Shown here in pieces: positions 34,939-50,000 of a stretch of DNA of 64,000 nt (position 1 is its first letter; each line of letters starts with the position of its first letter). Source of the stretch: Bolinopsis microptera (lineage: Eukaryota; Ctenophora; Tentaculata; Lobata; Bolinopsidae); assembly GCF_026151205.1 (NCBI RefSeq), contig NC_087082.1, positions 12,991,865 through 13,055,864 on the forward strand, given 5' to 3'. The position numbers were made by a program, and so were the translations under genes. The notes beneath the pieces were generated by a model that saw only the letters and a list, made by a program, of their open reading frames with translations, was not told where the DNA came from and searched no databases.

Positions 34939-37900
34939 GTTTCTGTTCCTAAGAAGCAGCTTCTTTCCCGATTCTAGACCATCTAATGCAGAAAATCGAT
35001 ATCTCCATGTGACAAATTTGCGTGGATCCTGCATGACCCGATGCAGAAATCAAAGTTTATTCCAAATTCGTCCAATTCTTGATTCTGTTGGAGAAAGAGT
35101 TTACAGTAATAGTTTAATTCTAGCGAGTTCTGGTTCTATCACAAAAGAGATAATTACTCGGAGGATTCGTGAATAAAAAATTTTGTAACGATTAAAAAAA
35201 AATCAAAAATCGAAAAATTCCAGCTTTGAAGTCTAACCTAGAAGTAAAACACTCCTCATCACTTCAAACAGGATGAAGATAAAACTTGATGATAAGTCTA
35301 AAAAACTTATCCCAAAAACCTATAAATACAAAGAGCTTGAGTCCGACACAGCACATTGCACAGATGTGGTATAATTGAAACTTTGCGTATGCGGTATGTG
35401 ACTACGGACTACCTAGTACCTACCGCCTAGTCTTGAAGCTTTATTATAGATAATACTATATTGACCCTGATGTCATATTAAATTATAGCGATCTAATAGC
35501 TTTATCTGTTTATGGGAGCTAAAAGAAAGTACTGCCCCCAGACAAAAGACTCAGCTTTAAAAGTTCGGATCCACTCAGACGACGCGCGTCACGGCCAAGA
35601 ACCGCTCATCATAACATCTCGAACCAGCAATATTTATTTAAAACATTTAAATGCTCCACTCGAACCGTGGACAGGAGCATTTATAAAATGGAATGTGAGC
35701 TCGCTGCAGCAGCTCAGAAAGATGCTCCACTTCAGCACTCTCAGCTCCTTCCACTCTGTGATAATCTAATTCCTCTCGCGTCAAGATTGATAACCAGGCC
35801 AGTTAAATCATATCCGATATAACGGGATTCTGCGCTAACCCTCATTATGCCTTTTGGAGAGGGGAGTGAGCAGTTTAAATTGCAGTCGAGCTTGAAACTG
35901 GGGTTGTGAGATTTACAGGAACAAGAGATGCGATTGTAAACATCGAGCAAACCAAAACTTGATATATGCAGCGAAATATGCTTAGTTGCATTGATTTAAC
36001 TTGAATGGATTATGTTGAAATGATCAAATCGAAATATTGCTAGATCGGTGTAACTTCAGAATCATATGGCAAATTTCACTGCAGTTATCTACCATGATTG
36101 GGCAGCATAAGCCATTAAGATATGTCTATGTTTAGTCAATATCAGTGCCTAACAAGGAAGATATACCCTTGTTAACAGTAACCATCTCAACAATGAGCGG
36201 GTAACAACATGATACTAACCATACAGTTAAATTAATAATCACAAAAATTTAGGGATTGACGTCGCGTCTGGAGAGATTATATCCGGTGCTCAACTCAAGA
36301 GTGAAATTAGAGTGACCAATAGAGTGTGCAGGATTTTAATAATGTGAATCTGCAGATTTAAATATGTAGCGAGAGTTTTCGTCAGAATTAGGTGACGCAG
36401 GTGTTTATGGTTACGACAAAGTTTGGATTGTATTTAAAATGGCATTACATTAGAGAACGCTTAGCAAACATATTTTGGAATTGTTCTGGGGGCTCTATGT
36501 AGTCAAAAAAATGCTTACAATGACGTCAACGTTCGATTAAAAGGGAGCAACATGTTCTGAAATTGGTCATACTATAGTAATGCTATTACTATGTAACCAA
36601 TATATATCTCTAGGCTGAACATTTGGTATCATTCCTAGGACGAGAACTTGTTCTCACATCAAATATGTGTTTTAGATACAATATATCAAATCAAGTGAGC
36701 ACCAATTACGGACTAAAAGTAATAGTAAAGGGATGGGCGAATACAAGACGTTGTTGGCAGTTAAAGATTCCGGTCGATGTGACGTCATTTGTAAATGCTC
36801 TTGAATAATTTCACAACAGGAAATTATTCGTGCTGAAGTTATGCCACTACCACGCGACGAAATCGGGTGTTATTTCGTTATAGATACAGATTTTCTGCAG
36901 AACACAACTGCAGATATTTCATGTCAATTTGATAGGTTGACCTGAGCCTGTTAAATTGTGGTATTAAATCAAAGTGGGATGAATTCTCGTGGTGTATTAT
37001 GCTGATTATACAGTTTATCTCATCTATACTATATTTTAAACTTGACGAAATCTCCCCGGCAACGGCATAAAAACACTAAAACTTCAATGAAAAAAATGTC
37101 AGCTCGCAAATGGAGTTGAAAACTCACAATTTTCAGCAGGTTAAAGAAAAAGGAAATGCAAAGGACATAGCATTCTTAGAATTTTTATTTATGCCTTCAA
37201 TTGTATGTAAATAACGTCGGAAGCGAGGGAAAATGAATCTTAGAATTATAGCGCAACTTGAACTTGACTGCGTCGTCCCTTAGATTAACTTCAAAGATTG
37301 CACGTTCGCGAGTAAGGCGTAAGCACAGATTGAAAATGCACGTTTTTATGCTTTATGATAGTCATGACTAACTCAAATTTACTCACACGCTATGATTAAT
37401 CATAACTTTGGCGGTGATTGATATTTTTGATGCAGTAAAAATATCGATTAGGGAATACTTAAAACTAATTGTCGTCTAATAAAAAATCCATACTTCCTAC
37501 AGTATGGAGCTAGACGAAGGAGAGAAATTGGAACATACCTGATTCTATATTTCCTCGAATATAGCTTTTGACTAGCGGGTTTCTAGTTATGTATGATATG
37601 CAGGATTGACTGAAGATAATTCCACTCAACTGTTTTTGGATTTTGTGCAACTTAATTTGTCTCCACTAATATGTTCTCAAACATAATTGTTCACCTAATT
37701 TTAAAGCTTCACTAGTATATTGATTACCCACTACGATAACGTACGCACTACGCTTTACCCATTTTACGCCCCTAACCCCTGTTCCCTACGGTGAAAACTT
37801 ACCCTGGAAAAGATATCATCATGCAATAACAGTAAATAATTTAATATGCCAAAATAAAATGAACTCCAATATATACAAGGCTCACTATCTGAACAGTAAT

Positions 37901-38044
37901 TTGAGGCTGAAACAATAATAACGTAAAAGGCTGTAAAATCGTTTAAAACGTATGAAAAAATAAAGTTTTATCATCATTTATTAATAAGTTTGTTATCAAT
38001 TCAATAATCGCTAGCACAGCTCCAATATCATTCCCGCAGAACAA
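34939..38044. other. Intergenic between the satellite and the 816-aa gene
   Basis: No supportable gene. A plus-strand ORF at 35512-35769 and an overlapping frame opening with ATGGAATGTGAGCTCGCTGC near 35689 are weakly protein-like but have no recognised motif. AATAAA on the minus strand at 37982-37977, 63 bases past the stop of the next gene, is a likely polyadenylation signal for that gene. Confidence 0.5.
37977..37982 (-). terminator. Polyadenylation signal AATAAA
   Basis: A minus-strand AATAAA lies 63 bases downstream of the TAA at 38047-38045. It is the main evidence that exon 38045-38163 is the true terminal exon of the 816-aa gene, rather than the earlier in-frame stop at 38862. Confidence 0.5.
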
Positions 38045-41000
38045 TTATTTAAAAAAACCAGTATATCCAGGAAGCTGTAAGATCACATGGTGATTTCTAG
38101 CCTCTCTTTTACGAGCTTCTTTTGCCGCATTTTGAAGTGATCTGATACGTTGTCTGCGTCCACCTGAATAATATTATTAAAAGTTTTAAGAAACACGTGA
38201 CGTAGCCCAACACCCAACAGGGGATCTTCATTTAGACATTTACAAAATCAATGATAATAATATATCTAATATCCACGAAGTTCTATTGTCAATTTTGACA
38301 TTTCCTGCTACGGGCTTATAAATGAAAACTGCTGTATTAATGAGTTTTGCCATTGACTGATGTCTGATGGTATTAGTAAATTTGACTGTGAATTTATTGA
38401 ATTTATTGGGTATAAACGACTATCGGTGATGATCAACTAAAGCAATGGTATTAGTTAGCTTATGTGGTTTAATACGTGCTAAGATCATATAAAATAATAG
38501 AGTTAAAATCAGAGATGACTGATCAGAAGGCATTGCTTACACTACAATTGTTGTTGAGCCGAAACAGAAGAAATAAACATGACAGTGGTTTAAGGGCACT
38601 CCTTATGTGGACCAATAAACGAGTAACGGAGATGTGAACCTGTAAAACTCAAAACAAAACCATGCAAATTTAAGGACTAAAATCCATGACGCTCTGGAGT
38701 CTGAACACAGTTACTGCTTTACTTAGGACTTATAGGATATTTTGTAAAAAAACAATTTCCACCATCGAATTTCCATAATTTCTTGAATAAACGATGTATT
38801 ACGATTACATTTCCATTAATCGCAGTAAAGTTAAAACCTCTGAGTCGGAGAGGGTTTCCCTAGCGTTGACCTCTGGTGGTTTGAGAGAGGATCTGGAGTG
38901 AGTTGAAAAGCTGCACTGTGTACAGAGTTGAGGGGCACTGAGCCTCTTCCAATTTCCACCAACTGGAGTTAGGATTTAAGTAATATAAAGGCTTTAAATT
39001 AGTTTACAGATTGGATACAATTTTTTGTCGTATCCGTTAGGACGTTAGGTTTGATTTTTATTCACGTAATAATTATGAAAATAGAATGGTGACTGGTAAA
39101 TATAAATCATATTTTTTATGGCGCGGCTGATTTCCAGATATGGAGATGATTGCAGTCATCCAAGTGGATTAAAACGTGGAAATAATAAAGTCTTACTACT
39201 TACTTTGCTTGTTGCATGTGCACCCGACCTTCAAACTCGGTTTTTTTCTTTTCAGAATCAAAGCATTCAAATCGTTTCTGAAATAAGAAAATCATGCCCC
39301 AAAAATCATAGGAGAGGTCACATGATCAACAATTTTCGAAACATTGACATTTGGTTTGCAGACAGGTTAATTATCCTATATTTAATAATATGTAAATCTA
39401 CCTCCCAAAATAAAATACTCCGACGTCAATGTGCTCATAAGAGAGGAAGTATTTAAAATTACGAATACGCAAGATTTCAATAACATGCACCCCACACGAC
39501 AGGAGCTCCTAATAATTGGATTTGATGCAGAAGGCGCAGTATTTACCATCTGAACTATGTTAGTGAGTATTTGGACAGCGGAAATAACGGTTTAAGGATA
39601 TGGACACTTCAGGATTTAAGCACTTCATACGATGTTAATTTTAGAAAAAGATACGGTAAAAAGTTTTCAGTCCGCGTCCGGATTTAAATATTAAATATGT
39701 ATTTAAGAAGACAAACCTGAGGTTAAGAACTATAGGCGAGGAGAGAATATCTTCAGCGGAGACAGGGGTGGTTTTAACGAGGTTAAGCACATAGTGAACA
39801 TCACTCTCCAACTTCATCACTCCACTTGAACTGAGTGAGACTGATTTAAATTGCCACGTCACACCAAAAAATATAATTTCAGGTGTGATGTCTCGTACCG
39901 CAACATCATGAAAGTGATTATAGGTAGATAACAAACTCTGAACTGGTAGTGGATCGGTTACATAATATTACGTAAGCCAGTTTTTGACTTTTTCAAACCC
40001 CCTCCCCCTAACGTAATAATATCTGATCGACCCCTAGTTTAAAGAAAAAGCTGCAGAAACATAATTAAGAGCATTAAGAGGTGACTGGACAGAAATAAAA
40101 TCATACCTGAAACTGATCTTCTTGTTGCTGACAAGGTGTTTCCCCAGCAACTGAGCAGTGTTGTTTATCAGCAAATGATGCACTCTCGTTAAGTATGGTT
40201 CGGGCAGGACAAGACTTGCGTCCGACACGATTTTTACTGATTCCATTATTTTCACCGCACACTTTGAGGGTACAGTCTCTGAAAAATGGAAAGGGTGTCA
40301 TCATCAGCGGATGAAAATGATAAGCAGCTGGCCAAGAAAAATGAGATGATCAAACAATGGAAGGATTTCTTTAGTCGTGCCTACCGTAAATGTCTTGCTT
40401 CCAGTAGGACACATTAGGCAAGGACTCCGACAGTCCTTGACTGAGGGTAGAACTCAGTGGAGAAGATAATTGTTGGAGCACCCAGTCAGGAGCTTCCTGG
40501 AAATATCAAATGTTAGGAAAACTTTTAACATGTCTTGCCACAAATAGGGGCCGCGAGGAATATTTTCGCTAGCCATCAGAAGTAATATATTTGAGTAAAT
40601 ATCTTCCCATATCGATCGCATCTTTCTCCAAGAAGATCTTCTCTCGGTTGTGAATTGGGCTGATGCTAACAACATGGAGCTTAACGAGGAAAAGTTCCAG
40701 CTTCTACAACACGGCAAACACCGTACACTAGTGTCAATTACCTCATTTGGTTCAACTCATTTGCCTCTAGAGCCTTTGCACTGTACAACGTGGTCCCTCC
40801 TAGCATCAAGTCCCTCCTAACCTTGACAACTTTCAAACCTGCTCTTGATGCTTTCCTCAATGAATTCCCTGACACTCCACCAACATCTGGGTACACTGGA
40901 CAGAACAGGAACTCAATGCTGGAGTGGGCCGGTGGCACGTGTCTCTGACGCGCTACTACTTGGCGGTGGAGATGCAAGACATTCTTGGCCTGGTAGCACT

Positions 41001-44000
41001 CTAGCTTGGAACCCAACCCAAGTATTAAGTAACCTAATTAAGTAATAGGGAAATTGCGATACATTTTTGGCCTTTGTGTGTTAGCCACATATGAGGGAAA
41101 TTGGTAGAGTTTTGGAGGGTGGAGATGCGGAATTTCCCCCTTTTAACTTTTAAAGAACCAAAAGGACTGCATAATGTTAAGAATCGCAACATACAGTCGA
41201 CATCGGATTATGAAATCAATCAAATTAATTCCCCTTCAAAAATTTCAATCTGTCACCGATGTGTTGGTTAGTTACAGCGGCTGTAAATTTGAAAAGGAAT
41301 CTTTAATAAGGTTATTGTTTATTATGATATCTGATATCGCGTGCATGATTTCACATTCATGATGTTATTAACTTCATGACCATGTCATGTCTCAATATGT
41401 TCATGCAGCGCAATTTAACCGGCCATGCAGCTAGCCGCGCGCTAGCTAGCGCGCGTCCTCTTCGCGCCATATTATGTAAAACGTATTATCCGCGCGTTCC
41501 AACAAGTTCATTTTCTGGGAGGACCAGAATGCAATTTTCAAGGGTACCGATGTAATTATTGTAACTCATGACCAGTGGGCAGTGACCGCGAGACAGCATC
41601 GAAATAACAAACACTGTATACATTAAATACACACAAAACTGATGCCAAACTGTAGAATAACAGCATCGTCTCTATTCACGTGGGAAATAACCTTTAGTAA
41701 TAAATTTGTTTCCAAAACAAACCTGGAGTAATTCAATATTCTCTTTGGTATGACCGAGATTCTTCAGATAGCATTGTGATAGATATGGAGGCACCCGTAA
41801 TTCACCTGCAAATGAAAAGAACTTTACCAACAACGGTTATTCTCCTTAAAATATCCGAAAATTTTACTAAAGATAATTTTAGATTTTAAAACTTTGAGAA
41901 ATGTTATCATGATTATGTCAAGTGTCAAAAATTTGACAAAACAAAAAGGTAGACTCACCTGACACAGCCAATTGTTTGTGTAAAGAGTCTAGGTAAACAC
42001 TCAGTTCGTACAATTTAGCGATCGTCTCAAACAGCAGGCCATATTCTTTGGTAGATAGGAACTTTCCTAGCGCCCTGCAAGTTGGTTTCAATTAGATTTA
42101 GTAACTGAAGTCTCAAATATCATACTATTTGAGATACTTATCATGTAGGCTTATCATGTAGGCATATTCTTAAATTTTCATGAAATTTGCAGAATTGATT
42201 ACTCGTTGACAAGAGATAACAAATCATGTGCACGCAAGTCGCAAGGCCTCATATCATAACAAAGTTGCTAAGCTGCAACGTGCAAAGGCTGCTCTATCGG
42301 TACAGCATTAACAAGCACGTATGGTATATTTTCGAGTCAAAGTAACCATGTCATTTGGTTAGATGTGGTAGATTTTCTGAATTTTATCCTTTTGCACAGC
42401 ATTATCGATTGTCAGAAACTTGTCAAGAAATGTTCCCATGGGAATGACCTTGTATCATTTATATGTTATTCAACAATACTGAATACAGATGTTTAGATTT
42501 GTAGAATAAATTCTCACAGTACATACCTCCTGTAGCCCCTGAATATGTAGCGAAGAACTTGATTCAAGTGTTGGATATACTTTAACAGTAACATGATCTC
42601 TTCTTTACTGCTGCCTGAAAATAATATTTTATCATATCATCAACAGCATTAAGAAGTATCCAGCAACTGAGATTTTAATGGATTTCTGTGATTTACTAAT
42701 TATTCCCATATTATAGCAATTTCAAAAATGCATCTTACTGTTTACCAGATATTAGATAACATGATCATAATAATAGTTAAAGTGTAATGTTTTTACAAGC
42801 AATATTCTGACCAATTTAAATGTGCCAATTCAAATTGTCATAACTTTTAAAATGTTTAATGTCGACTTCATAGAACTGCCAGTAATTAAGCTCGCTTTAA
42901 TGTCCACTTATCGCAGACATTGCACTATAGTCTATTATATAGCATGCGTTATTTGTTTCCGTGAGCAGCAATAGAACACAGCTCATTACACAACATTAGA
43001 CCTCTCTACTCTCTGAATACTAACTAGTAACTTAGTAACGTTAGTGTTCAGTTGGTAACCTTACATCTATTTATAGATTTATATAATACAACCTCTCGTA
43101 CAAGTATTTTTAAAGAGACTCAGTATGATTCATATCTTAAACTATACAACTTAAGATGAAATGTGTTGCATCATAATGTATAATAGAACTAACTACTTAA
43201 AGAGAAACAGTTAACTTATCAATATATAAACTAGATTCAAATTATCCCAAAGTAGCGACAACATTCATAGAACTCGACAAGTCGATCTCAAGGATTGATT
43301 AAACAAATCCTTAAATAAATAAATAAATAAAGTAAAACTTTAAACTTATAAGACTTCCTTTTATTTGTTACAACTAACACACCTGTGTAAACAAGGACAC
43401 AGGATTTTACTTGAATTTCTGGAGAACCCAAATGAACCTAAATATGAACTTCACGGTTGTCAAATCATAATTATCACGAAGGCCACCTGGATTATTAACC
43501 AGGTACATAAAATATATATGCTAGAAATGGGATATTAGGACATTAAAATGTCAAACCGTATGATAGATTTATAATGTTATATAATATAGAGTTATTCCGG
43601 ATTTAAGACACCGAGAAAGAGCCGGCATATTAGACAGATCAAAGTAATAAGTAATAAACACTCTGTCTGTGTCCACGAATTTTATAGATACTGCTAAGAA
43701 TTTACCACTATATTGGTTATACAGTAAACCCCCGATTTACCGTATGGCGTACAGTCGTGGGTAAATCGTGGTCAGGAGGAATTTTGGCGCTTTTTCAAGA
43801 AAATGTATGGACTTTCATTGAGCCACATAATTATCATTACGAGTTACTTACTCGAGTCGCTGAGAGCAAGATAAGAGAGTTTGTTAAAGTGTCGAGTGAG
43901 AACGTCGTTAATATCCTTCTTAATAGCACCTAACTGTATCTGTCCAAATATCTCCTCGATACCTGTGGAGGATGATATGTTAAGACTTGTTAATATCAAA

Positions 44001-47000
44001 TATTAATACGTAGTGTAGTATACGTAGTTATTATAAAGTAATGTTTACTAAAGTGCAACTTTGAGAAGTCAGATTGCTTTGTGTCCAATACTTAGTAATT
44101 TTAAGATTAAGTAATTCTAAGTGATATGTAAATGTTTTTGTTTTCGAGAATCTGTCAAATAATACACAGTGCATAGTCTCACTGGTTTGTAGTAACAGTA
44201 TAATCAGTAGTTGCGGAGTTCAGTATTGAGATACAAACTGAACTGAATGTAGCTACACTGTACGTAGATTTCAGCTATGAGAGATACGTTATATAATACA
44301 CAAAAACACGCGTTAGTCTACAGTAAGAGTAATTGATCCAGGTATCAGGGGTGACTTTATAGTTGCAACAACACACAGAGCTGAGGCTCAGGTTTCACTG
44401 CGTCTCTTGGGCCAGGTGTGACCTGTACCGGGGTGATTTATCTCTGGGGATTACTGTTGCAATTATTTAATCTGCATCAAATTTATAGAAAATCTAATCA
44501 GGTTAACACCCAATCAGTTAATGTTTGTGGGATTGAGATAAAGATATCGGGCCGTGGACTTCATGAATTGGTCTGGTTGAGATATGGGACTAAATTGTAG
44601 ACTGTACGTTATCTTCACGGGGCCAGTTACAATCCCTTGTAATGTTTAAGTAGCCATACAGCACAAATACCCACTCGGTTTATAGGACCCATACATAATG
44701 GCTCAAACTAAACGGAAGCGATGAAAATGCTCTATTAACACTGGTCATATTTGCAATGATCATTGATCGTGTCCACACATCACCTATTACTTAATATTCC
44801 AAATATAAGCTAGTGCAGTGTACTGTAATCTTATCGCTCAGTGGAAGCAGTGGAAGCTTTCTTGATAAAGCAGGAAACATCGAGGTTATCTTACATCCTG
44901 TAGATTGTTGTAAACGAGAGATCTGTACATTGAGTAGAGTAGCTAGTAGAGTAGAGCAGTATAAAGCTATGAGTTTATACTCCTACTACGGCTACTAACC
45001 GTATAATATCACCAGTTCACAGTATATAATAATATCAGTTTCTAAAACCAGCCAGGGTCAAACAATAGGACACAGTCAGCTTTTTGTTACACAACAAGTT
45101 ATTCAGAAGTTGAAGTTATACTTTATAAGCACGGTTCTGAAATCCATGTACAATGCCTTCCAGCTATCTCGGATATAACATATATAATATCATTATATTA
45201 TACTGAGTGGTGCTCAACTGTTTCTTTTAGGTCAACTTTGGAGAAAAACAAGACGAGGATTTATATTTTCTCCTTAATTAAAGCTATTTATATATTCGAA
45301 ATAGTGACGTTACCTGAAATTGCGAATGTTTCATTGGGATTATGTAACAACTTTGGCAGGATCCTACCGAACATCAAATATGGTGAGGAATTTTAAAGAA
45401 GCTTCTTAATTAAATACTAATTAGTTTTTAAAGTGCTACTTGCCTGATTTTCCAGTAATGCATGTAAATTTTATAAGGTAAAAAGATTACGAACTATTTC
45501 GAACTATTTTAATATTTCACCAACAACAAAAATATAGATTTACCCCATGAACTTTGCAGAGTATGTGTAAATACTTCTAATGATTCGAGGAACCTCTGAT
45601 CAAGAATAGTTTTTACCATATAATATTGGTTGCGGTATAAAATAAAATGCGTGTACTTTCCGTGAGTTTCTGTGATATAGTCTGAGATACAAAATTTAAA
45701 GATCACCCGAATCTATAATCAAAATAACATTAATATTTCATTTTGATAATTTCAACACTACTATTTATATAACAAATAATTTGAGGAGGTTCTCTAAAGA
45801 TGATATTTTATTCGAAAAATTCAAGAGCCTAAACTGTGTATAATTCGCCTCTCCAAACAAATCTAAAATTAATATTTCATTACAGTTAATAACGTCCCAA
45901 GTGGATTAACGGGCCTCTAAACCAGGTATTAACGTGGCTAGCTGATATAGGACTACATATTAGGCTGACTCATTTAACAAGTCCTGAAACTTCTTGTTAA
46001 CGAGATTGGTTTACAATTATTGCTGCCAGGGGAGCTTATCATAGATTAGAATATTCTCTTTAAAATTACTCTACATCTTAATAAGTTAGTAAGTTGAATG
46101 TACCCCTTTTTGTTTAAGATACTACAACACTAAAAACTTTAGTTCTGAAGCGCCCAAACTAACCTTATCTAATATAGATATTTACAAACCGTTATCTTAC
46201 TACATAGTTACAGTGTATGACTGGGATACAATCTAGGAATCCGTCAGGTCTATTTCAGTCCACAACTAAACTTGGATCAGTAATGGGTTGATAATGTGAT
46301 AACGAGATAATGAGTCTGGTACAGTGTAGCTGTCTGGAGGTAAGTGAGGCTAACTGTCCAGCCTTACTTCCTGTTGATAGTACGAACATAGCACGGGACT
46401 GTGAGTCACATACCAAACTTAGTAAAGACAGTGTTTATATTAATGTTATAGATTACTTGTCACCTTGATATAATAAGATCTTATGTAAACTGTTACCAGT
46501 AAGGAGGTAGTGTTTTATTCAATGTAGCTCTACTCAGTACAGCTGTGTAGAGTGTATAGTGAGATAATAACGTGTAACATGTAAAACAGTGACAATAAGA
46601 ACAATAGAGCTCAGTCTGTGAGCCCCTTTATACCATGACATTAGACATAGTGAAGTGCATGCAGACAGACCCAGACAACAAATATCTTAAATATGCGAAC
46701 TATGTAGTGTGTAGTAAGTAGCTTTTATAGTTGCACTTTACACACAACTGGCACTTCTTTAATTTACTGTACACCAGCTTCACCCGTATTATAATAATAT
46801 GTACATATTGTTGTTATCAGGGAGTGTTATGTAAGTATGTTATTGACAATCCTATTTCCACCAACCAAAACTATAAGACATCAGGTTTGAGAAGGGTTAT
46901 TTGAATTTCGAACGTTAGGACTTAGGAGGTTGCGTTGGTAGAACATTATGTAAAAATTTAACAATACATTATCAAGGTCACCTCATTCAGCATGAGGGTT

Positions 47001-50000
47001 TGAATTATAGGTCATCCGTCTCGTCATTGATTAAGTTATGTGATCTGAGTGAGACCCGTGATCCTGTAGTGCCTTATAATCGGTAGCCGACAGCAAACTA
47101 TCAATATTGGGGAATATTGTACACAATGCTGCAGTAGTGATTACCTTGGTAACACTAGGTCACACATTCGTATCGAGGTTTCGAGGGTGTTGTAACCTTA
47201 TCAATAATGCTATAAATTATATTGTGAAATAACAACATAATACTATTATAATATAATCAAGATATAAGATCTCCGTTGTCCGCACTTTATAGCACTTGTC
47301 GAATATTATGAGGCTTTTACAAATCCCAGCACCTTACTTATGGCACTTCATTATAATATGAGGCTTTCACATAACTCTTTTTAATGCTTCAGTGTTATAT
47401 TTTACACCTTAGCACAGAGATAATGAGTAGCTATAAATAGGATATGGGTAGGTCTATCTAAAAGCACTTATAGTTGTATTACTATACAATAGAGCTATTG
47501 AATATCAAGCTGTAGTTCGTAAAGCGGTCACAAGAGCCTTTGGGAATACATTAATATGGCTTTAAATAACTTGTTTCCATAAATAAAATCACTGAAGTTG
47601 TTAACAAACCTTTGTTGATGAGAGAGCAGAGCTGAGCAAACTTCAGTTCCTTAGCGTGGTCGCACGTAATAACAGAGTAATAACCTGGTGAACAAAACGG
47701 GTGTGAGTTAATTAATTATGTGACTATAATTGAGTGAACATATTCTTGGGGAAAATTAATCGACCGCCAACTTGAAACGTTGCAAATTTATTAGTAAAAA
47801 TTGTTACAAAATGTATCAAGAACAGCAGCTGTTGATTCATAAAATAACAAGGGCCTAGAATAACAGAGTATTGACTATTGATGTATCAGATCACTCACTA
47901 GTGCCCAGCTTGTAAACCATATACTCGAAACCACCAAGATCGCTGGCAGCTGTCCAACTGTTGGGTAAGCCGCGCTGCGCACACGTGTAGATTACATTAG
48001 TGAAGTTGTCCTCCCACCTGCGCTTCTTGCGTGTCTGATCACAGAACTGCTCGTGTACCAGCACTGCGCTTTTATCCTGTACAGTTTTACGATAAAAACA
48101 TTAGCTTATCACTGTTTAGTGAGCAGCTCATCAAAGTAGGTACTTAGTGCTTACAGTTTCAAGACAACTCGGGACAGATTTTGATTAATTGACAAGGCCT
48201 TATATAGAAGTAGTGTTAGACAATTATATATCAAATCTTTGAACAGTACCCACCACTCACCCGAGAAAGTGAGAAATAACCAAACACACCAGTTCCCCAA
48301 AAATAAATCTAACAAACTTGACACTCACCCCACAAGATATCCTATTCTCGTAGAAAACAGAAGAAGAAGCCTGGTAGTACAGAGCTTTGAGTAGCTTGCG
48401 AGACAGCAGGTTCTCCACGTACTGTGAAGAGCAGTTGTCTGTTTTACAGGCCACTCTGTTCTCACCTGCTCCCTGCATCATAACCGACATCTGAAGGGGG
48501 TGTTTGTTGTTAGGTAAAGGGTTTTCTGTAGAGCAGTGAGAGAACATTAAAACATTCCAAACACTCTGGGGAGCAGTGATAGGTTGAGCGAGTTTAGCTG
48601 ATCTTGTTAAGACTAATAAGAAGCTTGCCATGGATTTCATATTGGCACAGAATCACAGAATATTTTAGTCTCATGATTAACGAATTTTTTACCTTTTTTT
48701 GTGACAAGGTCGACACTACATTTCTGTATTCATAAATCCACGCAGCATTATATTCTGACGTAAAAAATACAGCTAAAGGATTTATCCGCTATATTTAATT
48801 GATATCATCTCAATGATTTTAATCAGTCGGCTAACATAAGATTAGGATTTAATGTGGATAGGATATAAGAGCACTAATGTTTCTCTTCAGGGGTTCAGGG
48901 ATTTGGTATTATAAACTTTGATTTTATTTGATTTTAATGTGATTTTATAAACGTAATCTACAGAGGTGGTTAATGGTCAGAGGTCCGAGTCACAAACTTC
49001 GTGGGTGACTTAAGTAATAAGATGGAACCATTTTGTCACGTTCACCAAACCAGTACCAGTTTCAAGTTAACATGAGCATTCCTTTACTGTTCCGTGTCAG
49101 GGTTCTATTTATGTTTTTCCGACGAAAACCACCTCATTATAGAACCAAACTGCAAGTTTCACCGAAAATAGCCAGTATTTGAATGACGCGGACGTGTTAG
49201 TGTTTTAAAGCCTGTAAAATACCAGTGACTTTAAGAGTGAGAGTTAGTTCTACGTGACCTGCCAACTTTAAAAGTCATATACTTTTTCCAAGAAATCCTA
49301 TACTTTGACGTGGTATTTAATGACCACTAAATCGGGCGCGAGCAGAATAATGTTTGTTTCAAATCCACTGTGATCTTATCAATATACAACGGAATCCACT
49401 GATTCAGATTCGATAGACTCGTTAAACCATGTATTGTTCAATGTTCATCAAATTTTACTTAATATTATTGAGCAAGTATTTCATGATTTTCAAGAATTCC
49501 AAACCCTGGTACGCATGTTGTGCCTCATTCCTTAAGAGGCGTGTCTACACTCTATAAATTATGCAATCATTTATTTATAGCAGAGTACCTGCTGGGAACA
49601 GAGACAGGAGTCAAGTATAAAAATAGAATCGTATAAACTGCGTGTGACAAACGTGCGTTAACTGTAAAGCTAGTCAAAATTTCTAGGACTAAGATGTTCT
49701 AATTTAAAATTCAGTAACCGCGCCCGATTTATTGAGCGAGGAAGTTAATCAAAGTTAGAACTTAGAACCGACCGAACTTTTACAGTTTTAAAGTTTAGTT
49801 TTACAGTTTGATAGTTGACCATTACATAATATCGGTCCACCTACCTAATATACAGTATAGCATTTAGCTTTCCTAATAATCTCACAAGACATAATCTCAC
49901 AAGACATAATCTCACAAGACATAATCTCACAAGACATAATCTCACAAGACATAATCTCACAAGACATTATCTGTTTCAGCTTTGATTGGTAGTTTGATAG

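Noticed and set aside
35512-35769. 85-aa plus-strand ORF, and an overlapping frame starting ATGGAATGTGAGCTC
   Set aside because: Composition is mildly protein-like, but no acceptor/donor pair or domain supports either frame.
38045-38153. Direct splice of exon 17 to an acceptor at 38153 in the 816-aa gene
   Set aside because: It is phase-compatible, but it would skip the well-formed exon at 38871-38962. The stronger acceptor at 38163 works with that exon included.
43727-43790. Possible pogo/Tigger-like terminus (cagtaaacccccgatttac)
   Set aside because: Only one suggestive end is seen, with an imperfect nearby inverted gtaaatcg. There is no second terminus or TA duplication to support it.
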